From the NCBI GenBank assembly GCA_038501195.1, contig JBBPUQ010000007.1, positions 3,945,501 through 4,009,500 on the forward strand: a stretch of DNA of 64,000 nucleotides, read 5' to 3'. Source of the DNA: Nemania diffusa (Eukaryota; Ascomycota; Sordariomycetes; Xylariales; Xylariaceae). The position numbers and the translations under genes are program-made. The notes beneath the pieces were generated by a model. It was not told the origin of the DNA and searched no databases. It saw nothing but the letters and a program-made list of their open reading frames with translations. Each line of letters opens with the position of its first letter. The first letter of the stretch is position 1. This document shows, one piece after another, positions 15,305 through 27,316 of this stretch.

Positions 15305-16863
15305 ATGGATAGTCCTGAGCCTTTCGGCCTTGATTTTATTCGCGATGAGCTGGTGAAAGCTCGTAGGACATCCCTCTGGCATGGCAAACAAACACCATTT
15401 TTTGCTGAGACCGATATCTCACGATTAACTTGTCGCTCCAACATCGAGAAGATCTTGTTAGAGGACGAAACGATTGAATTCTTGCAGAAAGTCGGCTTTG
15501 TCAACTATATATATGAGAATGCACGCAGACTTTTCCTGATGTTCATCCATGCCGATTTGCCAATACACCTTTTAGAGGTCATTGGGTATATTGACAACGA
15601 CCTTCCGCTGCCTGTTGCCTCCTTATCGACATTTTCGAACCTAAAATTTCACGATCGACGGAATCGTCTATCACTCGAAACTCTCATCACTACAACTCAA
15701 TGGAGTTTTAATGTACCCAATATTTCATGGGCTGGTGTTCATACAAGATTTCCCCCTGACTCCATACCTCCTATTACTTCTATGGTTCAGATCGGTTGTG
15801 GATCCTATGGTGGTGTTTATAAGATAGAGATAGATCCAAGCTATGTAGCAGAAGTATGAATCAACCCCATATACTGAGCTGCATAGCAATAGGCTGATCC
15901 TTTTTAATCCTCTAGGCCATTCAGCAACCGTTTGCTTTGAAGATCATTCCACCATATTATTTAGGGAGAACAAGCGGTAATCAGAGTAGTTTAAGAGAAA
16001 GGGACCTACTTAATGCGCTTCGGAGGTTCGGCCATGAACACATCGTACGACTGCTTGGCTCCTTCGAGTATCTGGATCAACTTTGTATGGTATTTCCCCT
16101 TGCTACCTGCGACCTTAACAGGTATATGGACCAGGAATCTCAAAAGAACGACCCTAAATATGTTTCTTGGATTATTCGGCAACTCCAGGGACTGACAGAT
16201 GCACTTTCAAAGATCCATGGCACCGGCGTACAAGAAACGGGTACCGTACGACATGAAACAGGATATCATCGTGATCTCAAGCCGGAGAATATCTTGTTCT
16301 TTCAAGACAGTGTGGAATCTAGGATATATGGAACCCTCCAAATATCCGACTTTGGCCTTGCGAAATTACATTCAAATACCACAGGTACCGAAAAGGGTCG
16401 TCCACGCAGTAATCCTACGGCATTAGGTACTCCCAGGTATTCGCCCCCTGAGCTTTTTCTTGGGGGACGGACTGATCCGTCCGCTTCGCATGATCTATGG
16501 TCGTTTGGCTGCATCATTCTAGAATTGCTAATATGGACCCAATTCGGAAAAGAAGGAAGGGAGTTGTTTCTGCGACGAGTGGATCAACTCTACTATCGGA
16601 CGGAACAAACTGATTTCGAAATTCACGACCAAGTTAGGGAATGGATCGAACGATTAGAATGCTCAGATCTGCACCCGAGCTTGAGTAAACTCCTAGGGGT
16701 GACAGTAAACAAACTTTTAGTCTGGGATCCTGATGGACGATGGACGTCAGCAGAGTTACTTAGTTTCTTTTCTACGCTGGAAGAGACTGGGCACAAACAT
16801 CCACTCCTGCCAACTTCCATACATCCTCGAGGCCTACCTGAAAATCTTAAGTCGTTTTCCTAG
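15305..16863 (+). CDS. Protein kinase domain protein (Ser/Thr type), two exons
   Basis: Exons 15305-15853 and 15916-16863 give 498 aa. The 62-nt intron starts GTATGA, ends TCTAG and has a GCTGAT branch-like site; both junctions are in phase 0. Residues 1-155 form a fungal N-terminal region without a motif I know. The kinase domain follows: glycine loop IGCGSYGGVY at about 163-172, beta-3 lysine K192 in FALK, catalytic HRDLKPEN from 301, DFG at 328-330, then SPPE for the APE motif and a full C-lobe. All catalytic residues are present, so activity is expected. It resembles the expanded, poorly characterised kinase families of plant-associated fungi; substrate and pathway are unknown. The stop TAG at 16861 is followed in the same frame by a second, decayed kinase domain, so the original product may have been a tandem kinase. 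The ATG at 15305 is the first in the open frame. Confidence 0.8.
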
Positions 16864-17811
16864 CGTGAAAACTGTCAGCCCGGTGGGTTCACGTTGGATC
16901 TAGACCAATCTTCGCTGTTTTTGCTGGGCCCCGTCCTGGGCTCTTCAAATGCTATTATTTATAAACTCTACTGCAAGCGCCGTCTTTGCGCCCTCAAAGT
17001 GGTTCGAACGTCAACAGGAATGTCTAGCATAGATGCGCGGAACGAGATTGAGGTATTGAAACGTCCCAATAATCTGCACATCGTCCAGTTTATTGGTTCC
17101 TACGAAATATACCGAGGCACTCGACCCAGAGAGGTTGGCATACTTCTTTATCCGGCTGCACAGTATGATCTCGAGAAATACCTTCGGGCAGCGACAAACC
17201 CAAAGAATGCGAGACAAAAGCCCGCCTTCTCAACCATCTACAAACCTTCTTCAGTTGCCTATCAAGAATTGTCGACATACTTCATCAGAATCTCATTAAA
17301 CACCGGGATATTAAGCCTAGAAATATATTAGTCTATGGCGAATTTGTATTTTTCTGCGACTTCGGAATTGCACTTTACTTTGCTGACATGGGCGCGAGGC
17401 AAACCGGTGGTGCGGGGAATTACACCAGGTTTCATTCCGCACCAGAGGTCCACAACAATCACCCTCGTGGGCGAAAGGCAAATATATTCACTTTGGGTTG
17501 CGTCTTTCCAGAAATGATTACCGTCATACGTGGGAGGCCCATCGTTGACCTGCTAGCGCATCTTGACCAGAGCCCATATTACAAATACCCGGAAAAGATC
17601 CGTACCTGGAGGCTGGATCTGGGATGAGCTGGCCATCCATCTGGATAAAGAAGATCGGGCTCTCCTAGAGGTCATCCAGAATATGCTTGATCACGACCCC
17701 TAGAAGTGCCCATTAGCGCAGGAGCTTCTCGACGTGTTCGGGAGTCTAGGGAACTGCCCTTGTCGAATATGCCACCCCGAGGAAATGCACGTGGAAGCTC
17801 ATGAATTTTAA
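16864..17811 (+). pseudogene. Decayed second protein kinase domain
   Basis: Kinase homology resumes right behind the TAG of the upstream gene and in its frame. The frame at 16894-17210 holds a weak glycine loop, the lysine strand (CALKVV), the N-lobe and the hinge region. Near 17210-17225 the homology moves to another frame, which carries KHRDIKPRNIL, CDFG and SAPE to about 17610. A second shift near 17605-17615 leads into the last helices (WIWDELAIHL), which contain an in-frame TAG at 17701 and end with TAA at 17809-17811. Two frameshifts plus one or two stops mean it cannot encode a working kinase. It could be the 3' half of one tandem-kinase gene or a separate paralogue. Confidence 0.75.
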
Positions 17812-18448
17812 TTCAGTAATTATATAGACGAGGTGTTGTATTTGCAAATTTGTAAGTGTAAAGCGAGGTTTGTTTAATCGCTTATGATGTATTAAGGCGA
17901 CGTCGTATGGCGTGCGGGTATGATATTTTGCTTGTGGTTTGCTTTCAATATTCTATTTTCTCTCCTACCGACTATATCAAGGCATCTATAGTTCGTATAT
18001 TTTAAGTCCTGTGCTTAATTCTATATCTTACCACAGTTTTTGGATTACTGTAAGTCGCCTAGTATAAAGCTGTTGACTTATTTTAAATTTAACCTAACAC
18101 AGACCGACAAAGGACCCTACCTGTTCTGATTAGATAAGGTTACCAGGGACTCACCTAACCTGACCTGGATATCGCAGTTTTCACTACTATAAAATCCTAT
18201 TAAGATTAACCCTTTGGCATCTCTGTAGTAATTATATAATAATGTTATTTATAGTATTACTAATTTATAAAGTTTTAATATTTTATTATAAATAAATATT
18301 AAATTTGCTTTTATTTTTTTAAATAAATGAAAATTTATTAGTAAATATTATATACTAAAAAGTAAAAATAGCTTTAACAGGCTGCGCAACTTATCGGCTG
18401 CCACTAGCAACACGCAGTGTGGCTTAGGTGGCTTGATTACTTGTCCTG
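17812..18448. other. Intergenic, partly AT-rich
   Basis: No coding frame. The stretch at 18225-18370 is strongly AT-rich and resembles a small RIP-affected patch. It separates the kinase remnants from the minus-strand hypothetical gene and holds the 3' flanks of both. Confidence 0.6.
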
Positions 18449-19387
18449 TCATATTAATGCTACCAGCATCGCCATTGCTGCCACGTTATTGCCGCCCAAC
18501 CCTGACCCCCCCGACCTCTCTTCATCGTTTCCTCCTATCTTCTTTACTATGCCCAAATGATTCCTGTATTCTGTGATGGGCTGAGGGGATATTTTTTCCC
18601 ATTTTTGGTTTAAAGCATCTGGAATCCACTTCATGGACTCCATCTGAGATTGGGTACTTAGCCGCTCTCGTTTCAACCTGCGATTCTGCGTGGCTTCTTC
18701 AGGAATAAGGTGCCAAACCAGCTTCACCTGTTCCGACATCCCATGCCTGACTAAAGCGCGTTGCATGCGCTCTACCAATTCTTTCAGCTCACCCGGGGTC
18801 GTCCGGTCGAGGTCTCCCATGTACATTATCTCAGCTGAACACGCCTTACTCAGTGTGCAACGAGTCAACTGGCGCAGCCGGGGAAATAGGCTTAAGCGGG
18901 TAGGAAGTTCGCGCAACAGATCACCATCTTTCCCTCGAAACAAGCCGCTGCTAGCGTCAATTAAATAAAGGTGCCGAATGTATGTCAGCGCCATGTCCAT
19001 GCACGGCCCGCTGATGAGTGTGGCCTCCCCATACTCCCACGCCCAATCCATTTCCCAGTGCGCTGCGCTCTGCCCCCATGCGTTGGTCAAATCGGTGGGC
19101 AATATCGACTGAGTTTTTGCGACATACAACTGCCTGAAAGTCTCTTCGTGTAACATGAATACCTTCTCCTCAAAGAAGGCTACTATACCCAGTTTTCTGA
19201 ACCGCGCACAGGTACCGTTCATTGCTATCCAATCTATGCGATGGGCTTTTTGTGCTGCGCAGATGGCATCTAAGTGATGCTGGTGATTTTGTGTCGCGTA
19301 TCTTGAGCTTTCTAATACGTTTCGACACTCGACCAGGCCGTGGACTATACAGCGGCCCTCGATCTTAACAGGGGAATTGGACCTCAT
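18449..19387 (-). CDS. Hypothetical protein, 312 aa
   Basis: A single open frame of 312 codons from ATG 19387 to a stop at 18449. I recognise no catalytic motif. The layout (an early Cys/His-containing segment, a FFEEKVFMLHEET-like stretch near residue 75, then a leucine-rich segment with LSLFPRLRQL near residue 175) recalls the many fungal hypothetical proteins derived from F-box-type families, but no F-box is visible at the N-terminus. The C-terminal ~30 residues are Gly/Asn-rich. It may be a shortened copy of a longer gene, or a 5' exon upstream may have been missed. The neighbours are a decayed kinase and a gene-free zone, so expression is uncertain. No signal peptide or membrane span is seen. 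Confidence 0.5.
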   Translation of the reverse strand: MRSNSPVKIEGRCIVHGLVECRNVLESSRYATQNHQHHLDAICAAQKAHRIDWIAMNGTCARFRKLGIVAFFEEKVFMLHEETFRQLYVAKTQSILPTDLTNAWGQSAAHWEMDWAWEYGEATLISGPCMDMALTYIRHLYLIDASSGLFRGKDGDLLRELPTRLSLFPRLRQLTRCTLSKACSAEIMYMGDLDRTTPGELKELVERMQRALVRHGMSEQVKLVWHLIPEEATQNRRLKRERLSTQSQMESMKWIPDALNQKWEKISPQPITEYRNHLGIVKKIGGNDEERSGGSGLGGNNVAAMAMLVALI

Positions 19388-20524
19388 AGCGTGGCAGAGG
19401 ACTACACCAACTTATATTAGCGGTGAATGGCCCCACGAATAGGCTTAGAAACTATTTGAGACGCCGAAATAGTAGCCGTGTGAGGGAAGGAAGCATTCGT
19501 GTACACTACTCACTCCTTTTTACAACGTCATCCGGCAGCAAACGAAAGTCAGAGAGATCGGGTTTACGTTCGGGTTTACGTCGCAACCCGAGTCGTACCG
19601 CACTAAAAGGGAGTAGAGAACGCTAGCATTGGAAGCTCAAACCTCACGGGTAGATTTGAATAGTACTTACAGCCGGGTTTTCAATCCCATGATCTCGGCC
19701 GTAATAGCTCGAGCTAGGTAGTAGTGTAGGTTGAAGAGCCGTTAGAACGCTAGAAGAGCTGTAGTTAGGCCAGTTTTGGGGGGGCAGAGCTCTCTTCCAA
19801 AAGGGAATGTCGATCAATAGAGGAAGGCGGCAGTTCAGGCTGCCAGCAAGAAGGCAACTCTTTCGGAGTCTATTCTAACCTTCTTATATACCTAGGTAGG
19901 TAGGCAGGCTAATACCCTGACTACATACATGTCACAAATAAGCGTCAGAGCGCCTTGTCTCCCTCAATAGTCCTAGCAACACCTCCATCCTCCCTTGCAT
20001 GTGACGTTGTTTATTGTCAACTCACGTTTCACGTGTCCAATCATGGGGGCTAACGCGAGCAGGCGAGAGTTTTGACGCGTAGCACGAGAAGGCGGCTTTA
20101 GATTCAGACCAATCCAAAGCTCTCATCATATCGGCGATGGCAAAAGTTGATTCTGTCACAATTCGAAGTGTGGGTGCCACCACAAGTGCTTTTTCACTGT
20201 TACACGGAGAGAAGTTATGACATGATTATCTAGCCCGATCTATTATGCAGGCTTGTACAGGTATGCCAGGTCAAGGCAGTGCTGTAGCTTCAACTAGTAC
20301 CGTGACACATTCCCAAAACTAGCTGGCGTCCACGAGTAGGCTACATGGGTTCTGGGCCGGACTGAAGGGAAAAGAGAGCGACAAGCCTAATATGAACAGA
20401 GCCGAAGCCTATCCAAGCCTTCCAATCGCAGGCTTCCCTCGAGAATCGTCCATCGTCCCTTATCCAGTCCCGCCGCCAAATCTGCTCCCTAATTCCGACA
20501 TCTACCAAACCCCCTCGATCCCCT
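19388..20524. other. Intergenic region
   Basis: About 1.1 kb without a convincing gene; the open frames present are short, low in complexity and lack family motifs. It holds the promoter of the minus-strand gene ending at 19387 and the 3' flank of the minus-strand gene to the right. A CCTAGGTAGGTAGG-type tract, a recurrent intergenic motif in this window, lies near 19890. Confidence 0.55.
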
Positions 20525-22710
20525 CTATTTGCCTCCCCCCTTCTTCCAGAAGCTTCCCTTCTTCGCGAGCGCTCGCCCGCAGCGTTCCAGGAAGGCGGGC
20601 TTAAGACGCCAACCGCCCAGAATGCCAGTGGAGTTGCCAGCAACGGTTGTAGCGATGCCTAGTCCAGTCGCAGCTGGAAGGGCAGTAGCAGTGGTTGGTG
20701 CTGGGTTTGAGTGCTTGTCAGCGGCCGCGGCCTCAGTAGCAGTAGTAGTAGCAGCGGTAGCTTCAGCTTTAGACTCAGCCTCAGCTTCGTCAGCCATGCG
20801 TAGCACCTCGGCCATGGCACGGGCCAGGACGTCGTCATTAGGGGTTTGCTGGGCAGCAAGGTAGGGCGCCGCGGCGCGTTGGAGGGCTCTCTGTTGCAGG
20901 ACTAGCCAGCCTCCATTTGCGATATCATCGTCGTCAGCATCGACCGCGGGAAGGTTGTTAGTAGTGTCGGGGTAAGCGTGGGCTTGAGCATCGTCGGAGG
21001 CGTCATCGTCATGCACGTCGTTGGCGGTCTCTTCGTCGTCGTACGGGTTGGCTAGGGCGTTCGCATACGCCGAGGCGGGCAGGGAGAAGTCCTTGACCAC
21101 CACGTCTGGGTACTTCTGCTGCTGCTCTTGCTGGTGCTGCTGCTTCGTCTGCTCTTGCTGCGAGACCCCGGGCACGCGACCGGCCTCCTAGGTCACGGTC
21201 GCCGAGCCCGGGGATCCCTTGGCAGCGGGAGGTTGACTGAAGCGTCGCTGCGTCGGTGGCGGGGGCGGGGGGTAGTTCGGCGGGGGGCAAGGCGGGGGAA
21301 GAGAGAAGCGCTTGCTGGCGCCCGCCATGTTGTCTAAGAGGGCGAGAATGTCAGTCTCCAATTGTTTGTTCTCGCTGTTGAAGGAGCAGATGGAACTGGT
21401 AGGGCTATGCTCTGGTGTACCTTGGTTCCTGCCTGCTTTGTACGACATCTCGTGTCTGGTTGTAAGCTTGACAGGTATCTCGACGACCTCTCCAGTCTCG
21501 AGGTTGTGCTTCCTAGCGGTGGTGGCGAAGGAGATGTGCCGCGTGGTGTCAATGGGAATTGTTGGGCTGTATTTGTTCTCTGGCCGAAGGTGGAACGGTA
21601 GATCTGTTAGGTCCGTCAGGTTTTGATCATCTGGCAACGCGTCACCAAAGGAGACAAGCAAGGGAGTGTTGCTCGTGGCCTTGAGAGAGTGCTGGTCGGC
21701 TCCGGCGCGGTTGTTGATGGAGGTGGGAGCATGAGTAGCAGATTTGCAGGCCAGGGTACTGAGGGAAGAGGAGGGCACAGCTGGCAGCAAAAAACTATCT
21801 TCCTGTTTTCCAGTTGGGATTTCTTGTGTGGGCTGCGGCTTGACCTGAGGCTTGCCCTGTACTGGAAATTGCGGCTGGTATCTTGGTAGCCGAGAGGGAT
21901 ATCGCCTGGCAGAGGCCCGAGACAGCGACGACATGGCTGGAGATACAGTCTCTTCTGCAGCTGTAGTCTGACTACTGATTCCATTATACTCGTGTTCGTC
22001 TATACGGGGTAGAACGGGCCTCGGAATCCTATTCTTTCGAACATTCAAAGGAGCGGGGACTGGGACATCTCCTTGAAGCTCAAGGCGATCCTGTGTGCAC
22101 TCATGTTAGTATTGGCATTCAAGGAATGGCAATGCTGCTTTTATCCCTTCACATAGATCGTAATTTTGCATGATGGCCTAGTCAGATTTCTGTCCTGGTC
22201 TTTGTACTCACCCTCAGCTCTTGTGCTGTCTCTTGGACCGTCTCCTGTATATTTTTCTTAGCGCCCTCTTCGACCTCTATGTCTGCAGACACAGGCGAGT
22301 TGGAGCTGTTCACGTTTGGCATGTCACTTTGAGACCAAGTCTCCCTCAAAGTTGTTAAACCTGTTCTTCTCTGATGAACTTGCTTGAACGCCGTGGGGGA
22401 GAAAGCCTGGGCACCCCAGGTTTATTAGTGAGTCTCAAATAGGGGAGATTGCTGTTGAATGGCTTACGTTGCGTCGATTGAGAGACCCCGCCATGGAGAA
22501 ATCTCTTCTGCATTCATCCGTCGATTGCACCAGTCGTAATCCCTTTGATTGCGTCTTATCTTTTCCTAATCCTCCATTACTGCAGCTCACATCAACAGGC
22601 ACAGCAAGTCCTTTTCGGACAGCCTCCTTGAGTGGGGGTTTAGGATAAAGTGGGTGGCGATGATAATTCTCGGATTGTGAGCCGTTCTCTGTGCTGCTAA
22701 TTCCAGCCAT
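20525..22710 (-). CDS. Low-complexity protein of unknown function, three exons, in-frame TAG
   Basis: Exon 1 is 22468-22710 (81 codons), exon 2 is 22212-22406 (65 codons) and exon 3 runs from 22090. Intron 1 (22407-22467) has GTAAGC, CTAAT and CCCAG; intron 2 (22091-22211) has GTGAGT and CACAG. All junctions are phase 0, which supports the model. The frame reaches TAG at 21188-21190, giving 446 aa. The same frame then stays open for 220 more codons to 20525 and looks coding: Gln-rich, then Asp/Glu-rich, then an Ala-rich helix, ending in a basic GSFWKKGGGK tail. Either the TAG is a nonsense mutation (CAG to TAG) or a sequence error, or the protein ends in the proline-rich segment. The product is mostly disordered, with a PPPPPPTQRR stretch. 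No enzymatic domain is recognised and the function is unknown. Confidence 0.6.
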
Positions 22711-23927
22711 CTCGAAGAAATCCTCGAGCTTACCGAAGACGAGATGTCGAGCTTGCTGCCTTGAGTGGTATTGCAGTACTAGTAGATCAGTGGTCTAGAA
22801 TGGTAGGGATCAGACTGAAGAGGCAGGGAAAAGATGGATAATAATCAAATATAGAGAATGTGATCGAGCTATAGATTTGCAAAGGCGAGGAAAGCTGTGC
22901 AGTTATAGCCACTCTTGTCTCGGTATTCTGAGTCCAAGACAAGTGCTAGGTTAGACGTGGTCTTGTCTGAAAGGTGTTGGCAGGGTGCTAGAGTTGTGAA
23001 AATCTACATTCAAAGATGCGACGCAGCACAATCTTGGTAGAAGAACGGTAGAATCAGCTTGAGTTGGGGGTCAGTGAGAAGAGAGAGGAAGGCCGTGCTA
23101 GTGCGAGTGTTTTTTATATTTTTCTTTTAAAAAAAGGTTGGAATACAACCAGTGAAGGCAGCATTATTAGCTGTTGCTGGGAGACGGCAACCAGAGTACT
23201 GCCAGCAGTCAAGCTTGTAGTGAATCTTCTACTTGAGTTCCTTTACCTCGGGTGCACTAATTGACTAGAGTCCCACACTTATCGCATCTCATAGTCTTAT
23301 TGCCTACCTATTTAGTCTCAATCAGTAGTGAATACTGGCATGGCAACACCATCAATGATATCAATGGTAGGGTATGAATGTCCTAGTGGCTTTTCATAGG
23401 GCGGCATTTATTCACGGGTTTTCTCATTAGAGCCTATCTATTTCACTATAGCATCTTATATTTACATGCTGCATTAGATATCAAGAACGTTCTCATATTC
23501 TAGGCGACAGCTAGGTTTGCGATGCAACATTTGAGTTGCCTTACATCTCGGAGCCACTGTACAGTGTACTGGTACTATTCTATACAGTAGGTACCTACTA
23601 TCAATCGGGTACCAAGAAGCACACTGGGCAATCAATCCATGGCCCTGGAACCAACTCCACCAAGTCTTAACCAATATAGGCTTAGTCTCAGGTACAGTAC
23701 CAGTGAGTCCTCTGAATAAGCCACAGCACACCACAGCTTTTGTACGCATAAGGACACGCGCGACCAGGGGCTGTGGGGATTCGTTGTGGCTTTGCATTGT
23801 GGGTACACTGCCGATCTGTATTCTTTTCTTTTTTCTCTTGTCAAAGTTACATTGCAGTATCGGTGTATCCTTAGGAGGGAGAGTGCATGTGAAGATCATA
23901 TATGAATGAACATTTAAGAGACGTAAT
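22711..23927. promoter_or_regulatory. Divergent intergenic region
   Basis: About 1.2 kb between two genes read outwards: the low-complexity gene (minus) and the AAA ATPase (plus). It must contain both promoters. A minus-strand open frame crosses 23474-23998 but overlaps the ATPase start and has no family features. The sequence GTAGGTACCTAC, a palindrome, occurs near 23588. No TATA box is clear. Confidence 0.5.
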
Positions 23928-25710
23928 ATGTTCCGATCTCGGGCATCGGTGCCGATAACCATGTTGGCCAGACACGGGGCTCGCTGCAAGATATCCACAG
24001 CATTGAATTATCCATCCAGATTCTTACCCCGGACGCGCCGTGTTTGGCCCCCACCCAACCACCAGAGCTTTTCTTCAACTCGCCGTACACGGGCTACTCG
24101 GGATTCGGCACACGTCTCTGGGTCTGCGTCTGAACCGCCCCCAAAGCGCGAGGATGCTCCACAATCTCTCCTTTCGAAGGCCGTGGAGTCCGCTCTAACC
24201 ACCTTGGCCTCGGTTGTGGTACTCGGTGTGGGGTTCGCCGCTACCGGCTATGTTTACCACAAGGGCTACAAGCACATGCAGCTCAAGAAGATTGAGAATG
24301 CCTTTGAGCCAGGTGATCCCGTCTTGGAGTTGGCCGCCCTCGGCAAGAATATCCCGTCTCCGCCCATGCCTCAGCATTGGGTCCAGCGCGAGGAGCAGAG
24401 CAGGATAGACGCCATCATTGACGGCTCCGAGAAAGGCCACTATTATCTCATCATGGGCGACAAGGGCTGTGGCAAGAGCAGCATGCTCCTAGAGGCCATG
24501 CGGAAGATCGAAGGCCAAGGTTGCGCTATGTTCGAGGCGCATTCCGACCTAGAATTATTTCGGATTCGACTCGGTAAGGCCCTGGACTATGAATTTCACG
24601 AAGACTACATTGGTGGCTACTTCAGTGAGCGCGGCCCTCGCGATACTACGGCCCTACTCGACATTGAGAGAGCCATGAATAAGCTAGAGAAGGTGGCCTT
24701 GCGGCACCGCAAGAGGAAGAACAAGCCTCTCATTCTCATCATCAACCAAACACAGCTACTCCGAGACGACCACGATGGGCGTGACCTGCTTGAGCTGCTC
24801 CAGCAGAGGGCAGAGCAGTGGGCTGCCTCCAATTTGGTCACCATGATCTTCAACACGGATGACTACTGGGTCTTGGAGCGGTTCAAGCAGCTAGCTACGA
24901 GAATGGAAATAATCCCCGTGGGAGACCTACCAAAGCAGCAAGCCTTGTCAGCGCTGCAAAGGTATCGATATCGGTACTTCAAGGAGACACTTGACAAGCG
25001 GGCCCTAGAAGAAATATACGATCTTGTCGGCGGGCGCCTTTCCTTCTTGAACCGCGTCGCCAAGTCTCGCGATATGCTGGCCATGTGCGATAGCATTATG
25101 GAGATCGAGAAGACCTGGTTCTTGAACCAATGCTGGATCCTGGGATCCGCCATGGACGACGATGTCATGGACCAGCAAAAATGGGCCGTACGTTACTCCT
25201 AATACATTCCAACGAAAATGAAAGACAGGAAATGCGAGACACTCTACTAACTCGCTAGCGTAGTCAGCAGCCATGGTACTCGCACAAGCTCTTGTGGACA
25301 AGGAAGCGGATATGGACAAGACATACCACCCGGAGACTGGACACGTGCTCCCGAGTTTTGCAATGCACAAGGCCCAGGAGATCATGACGAGAGCCGACTT
25401 CATCCGCGAGCTTGACCGGCTAAACCTCTTCACAATAACGAGCACGGCACAGGTTCGCGCGAGCTCCGTACCGATGCACCGAGCATTCAAGGAGATATGC
25501 GCAGAGGAAGGCTTCAGGCAGTTCCTCGAGGACACACTCCAGCGGATCGCAGATATCGAGAGCTTAGGCCGCACTAGAGAACTAGTAGCCAAAGACCTCG
25601 TGCTCGGCGGGACATACGAGATCTCGAGAGCTCCGGACCGAAGCGGGAAGCTCGAGGTAACACTCAAGCAGAAAGAGGAGGATGACGATGACAACGACGA
25701 TAAGAAATGA
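23928..25710 (+). CDS. AAA+ ATPase, mitochondrial, fungal type
   Basis: Exons 23928-25187 and 25264-25710 give 568 aa. The 76-nt intron starts GTACGT, has CTACTAAC as branch site and ends at TAG 25263; of the three nearby AGs only this one keeps the frame (QKWA joined to SAAMVLA). The first ~60 residues are rich in Arg/Ser with no acids, as in a mitochondrial presequence, and a hydrophobic span (ASVVVLGVGFAATGYVY) follows near residue 95, so an inner-membrane anchor is likely. Walker A is GDKGCGKSS near 177. The Walker B-like strand PLILIINQ lacks the usual Asp-Glu. Then come sensor-like strands and a C-terminal winged-helix-like part ending in an acidic tail. Family role is probably in mitochondrial protein or inner-membrane maintenance, but this is inferred. 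Conserved single-copy type of gene. Confidence 0.85.
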
Positions 25711-27316
25711 CCAAGATCGCGAGAGACGCTGACGATCGAAGCATAGAGACAGAGGATTCTCTGTGCATGGCCGCCGATGCCTTACTGCGAAGCCAGCATT
25801 CCTTTCCTTTGTGTGTATCAGTATTTAGATGTGTATAGCTTGTTTTGATATTGTATAGTACAGCATGGCCTCGATGATATAGACGAGACCTTGAGGAGTT
25901 TAGATGGCCTTCACAGGCTAATTTTATTATAACCATAGTTTAAGATCGATATAGCGCATCTTTTTGTTAATACTAAGAAGCCATTTTTTATGCGCAATAT
26001 CTTCGTCGTCAACGAACTACGGTTCTAAATGTGCCGCCTTTCTCTTATGCTTACCGATAGGATGACACAAATTAGCTGTCGTGAGCTCACCTTTTCTTCT
26101 CTTAAATTCATAACGGTATTTCGCTTGTTTCATACAGCCCAATGCTTCTCATCACAGACTTTTATTCGTGACCGGATGGTTTACGATTCGGCTAGTCTAA
26201 ATGTATCTCTGTACATATACATATATAGAGAGATAGATACCTACTTGTCCATACCTAGATAACTACTAGCATAACCTGAGTACGGCACTGTTAGGTAAGC
26301 ACCTACTAGTGTATCTCGTTATCTGTTTGTGTGTTAAACGAGTCTGTACCCGTGCCAACTGCACCCAGCAGCGAGAACTTTCTTGTCTGAATGAGATACT
26401 AGTATCTAGGCCTGTTAAGAAGTTTCATACTAGAGTAGTTTTATTTACAACAGCACAGCAAGATACTAGTGATCCCAGAGGGAAAAATAATAACAAAAAA
26501 CAACTGACGCTCGGTTCTGTCAGTGAATGTTATAAATGCAGCAGTAGGATAGACAGAATAGTATACACTGTATACATATAAACAGTATATACAGAGCTAT
26601 GTATATAAAGTACCTACTTATGAAGGTACCTCCATTTGTCTAGTAGGGATGGTAGTTAGATAGATGGTGCCTAGACAAGAATTTGTACCATGAATCTAAG
26701 TACCCCTAATTGTACATCAATTTCTACTGTGCTGTGATGTACCCGATGTGGCGGTGGCGGTGGCGGTGCACTTCCACATGGGTGAGGCGTCGCTGTGTGA
26801 GACATGTTTGGTGTAGGTAGGTAGGTATTCCGTACCTACCCACCTTACCCCTCCAAGGAACCTAGATAGGCTTAGTAGGCAGCAACCCAGCCAATCAAAG
26901 GAGCAATGACGCATGCTATCGATGCTGGCCTGTTGCCCCGGTAAAGACGATCTAGGTAGATACACCTTTTACCTACAGAGTCATCCTCTCCAGAAAACAA
27001 AACCACCTTCCTTCGGTATTAGGTGTTATCTAGAGTCTACTGTGCACACCACACTTCTCTTCAGGCTACAACCGGCCTGGCCTGATAAATCTGTCTGCTA
27101 TCACAATATTCCGCGCAGTCGCCCCCGGATCGCGTCGCGAAGGCCATCCAACTAGCTACAGCACGGCTTTCTCCTGCTTCCATCCTTCTCTACACACTCT
27201 CTACGCATCTCTATGAACGATCCCATATTCTCTCAAGACTCGTCGAACTCGCATTGCACTGCACGCACGCACACACAACCTGTTAGTCGTTGACGTGAGC
27301 TTGGCAAACGGACACC
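25711..27316. other. Intergenic region upstream of VID27
   Basis: About 1.6 kb with no supportable gene; open frames are short and T-rich. Visible features are a GGTGGC hexamer array near 26748-26770, GTAGGTAGGTAGG near 26816 answered by CCTACCCACC near 26836 (a potential hairpin), and pyrimidine-rich sequence at 27170-27280 just before the VID27 start, as is common in 5' leaders of fungal housekeeping genes. Confidence 0.5.

Noticed and set aside
23474..23998. 174-codon open frame, minus strand
   Set aside because: Overlaps the start of the AAA ATPase gene on the other strand, has no domain, and its composition is that of intergenic DNA.
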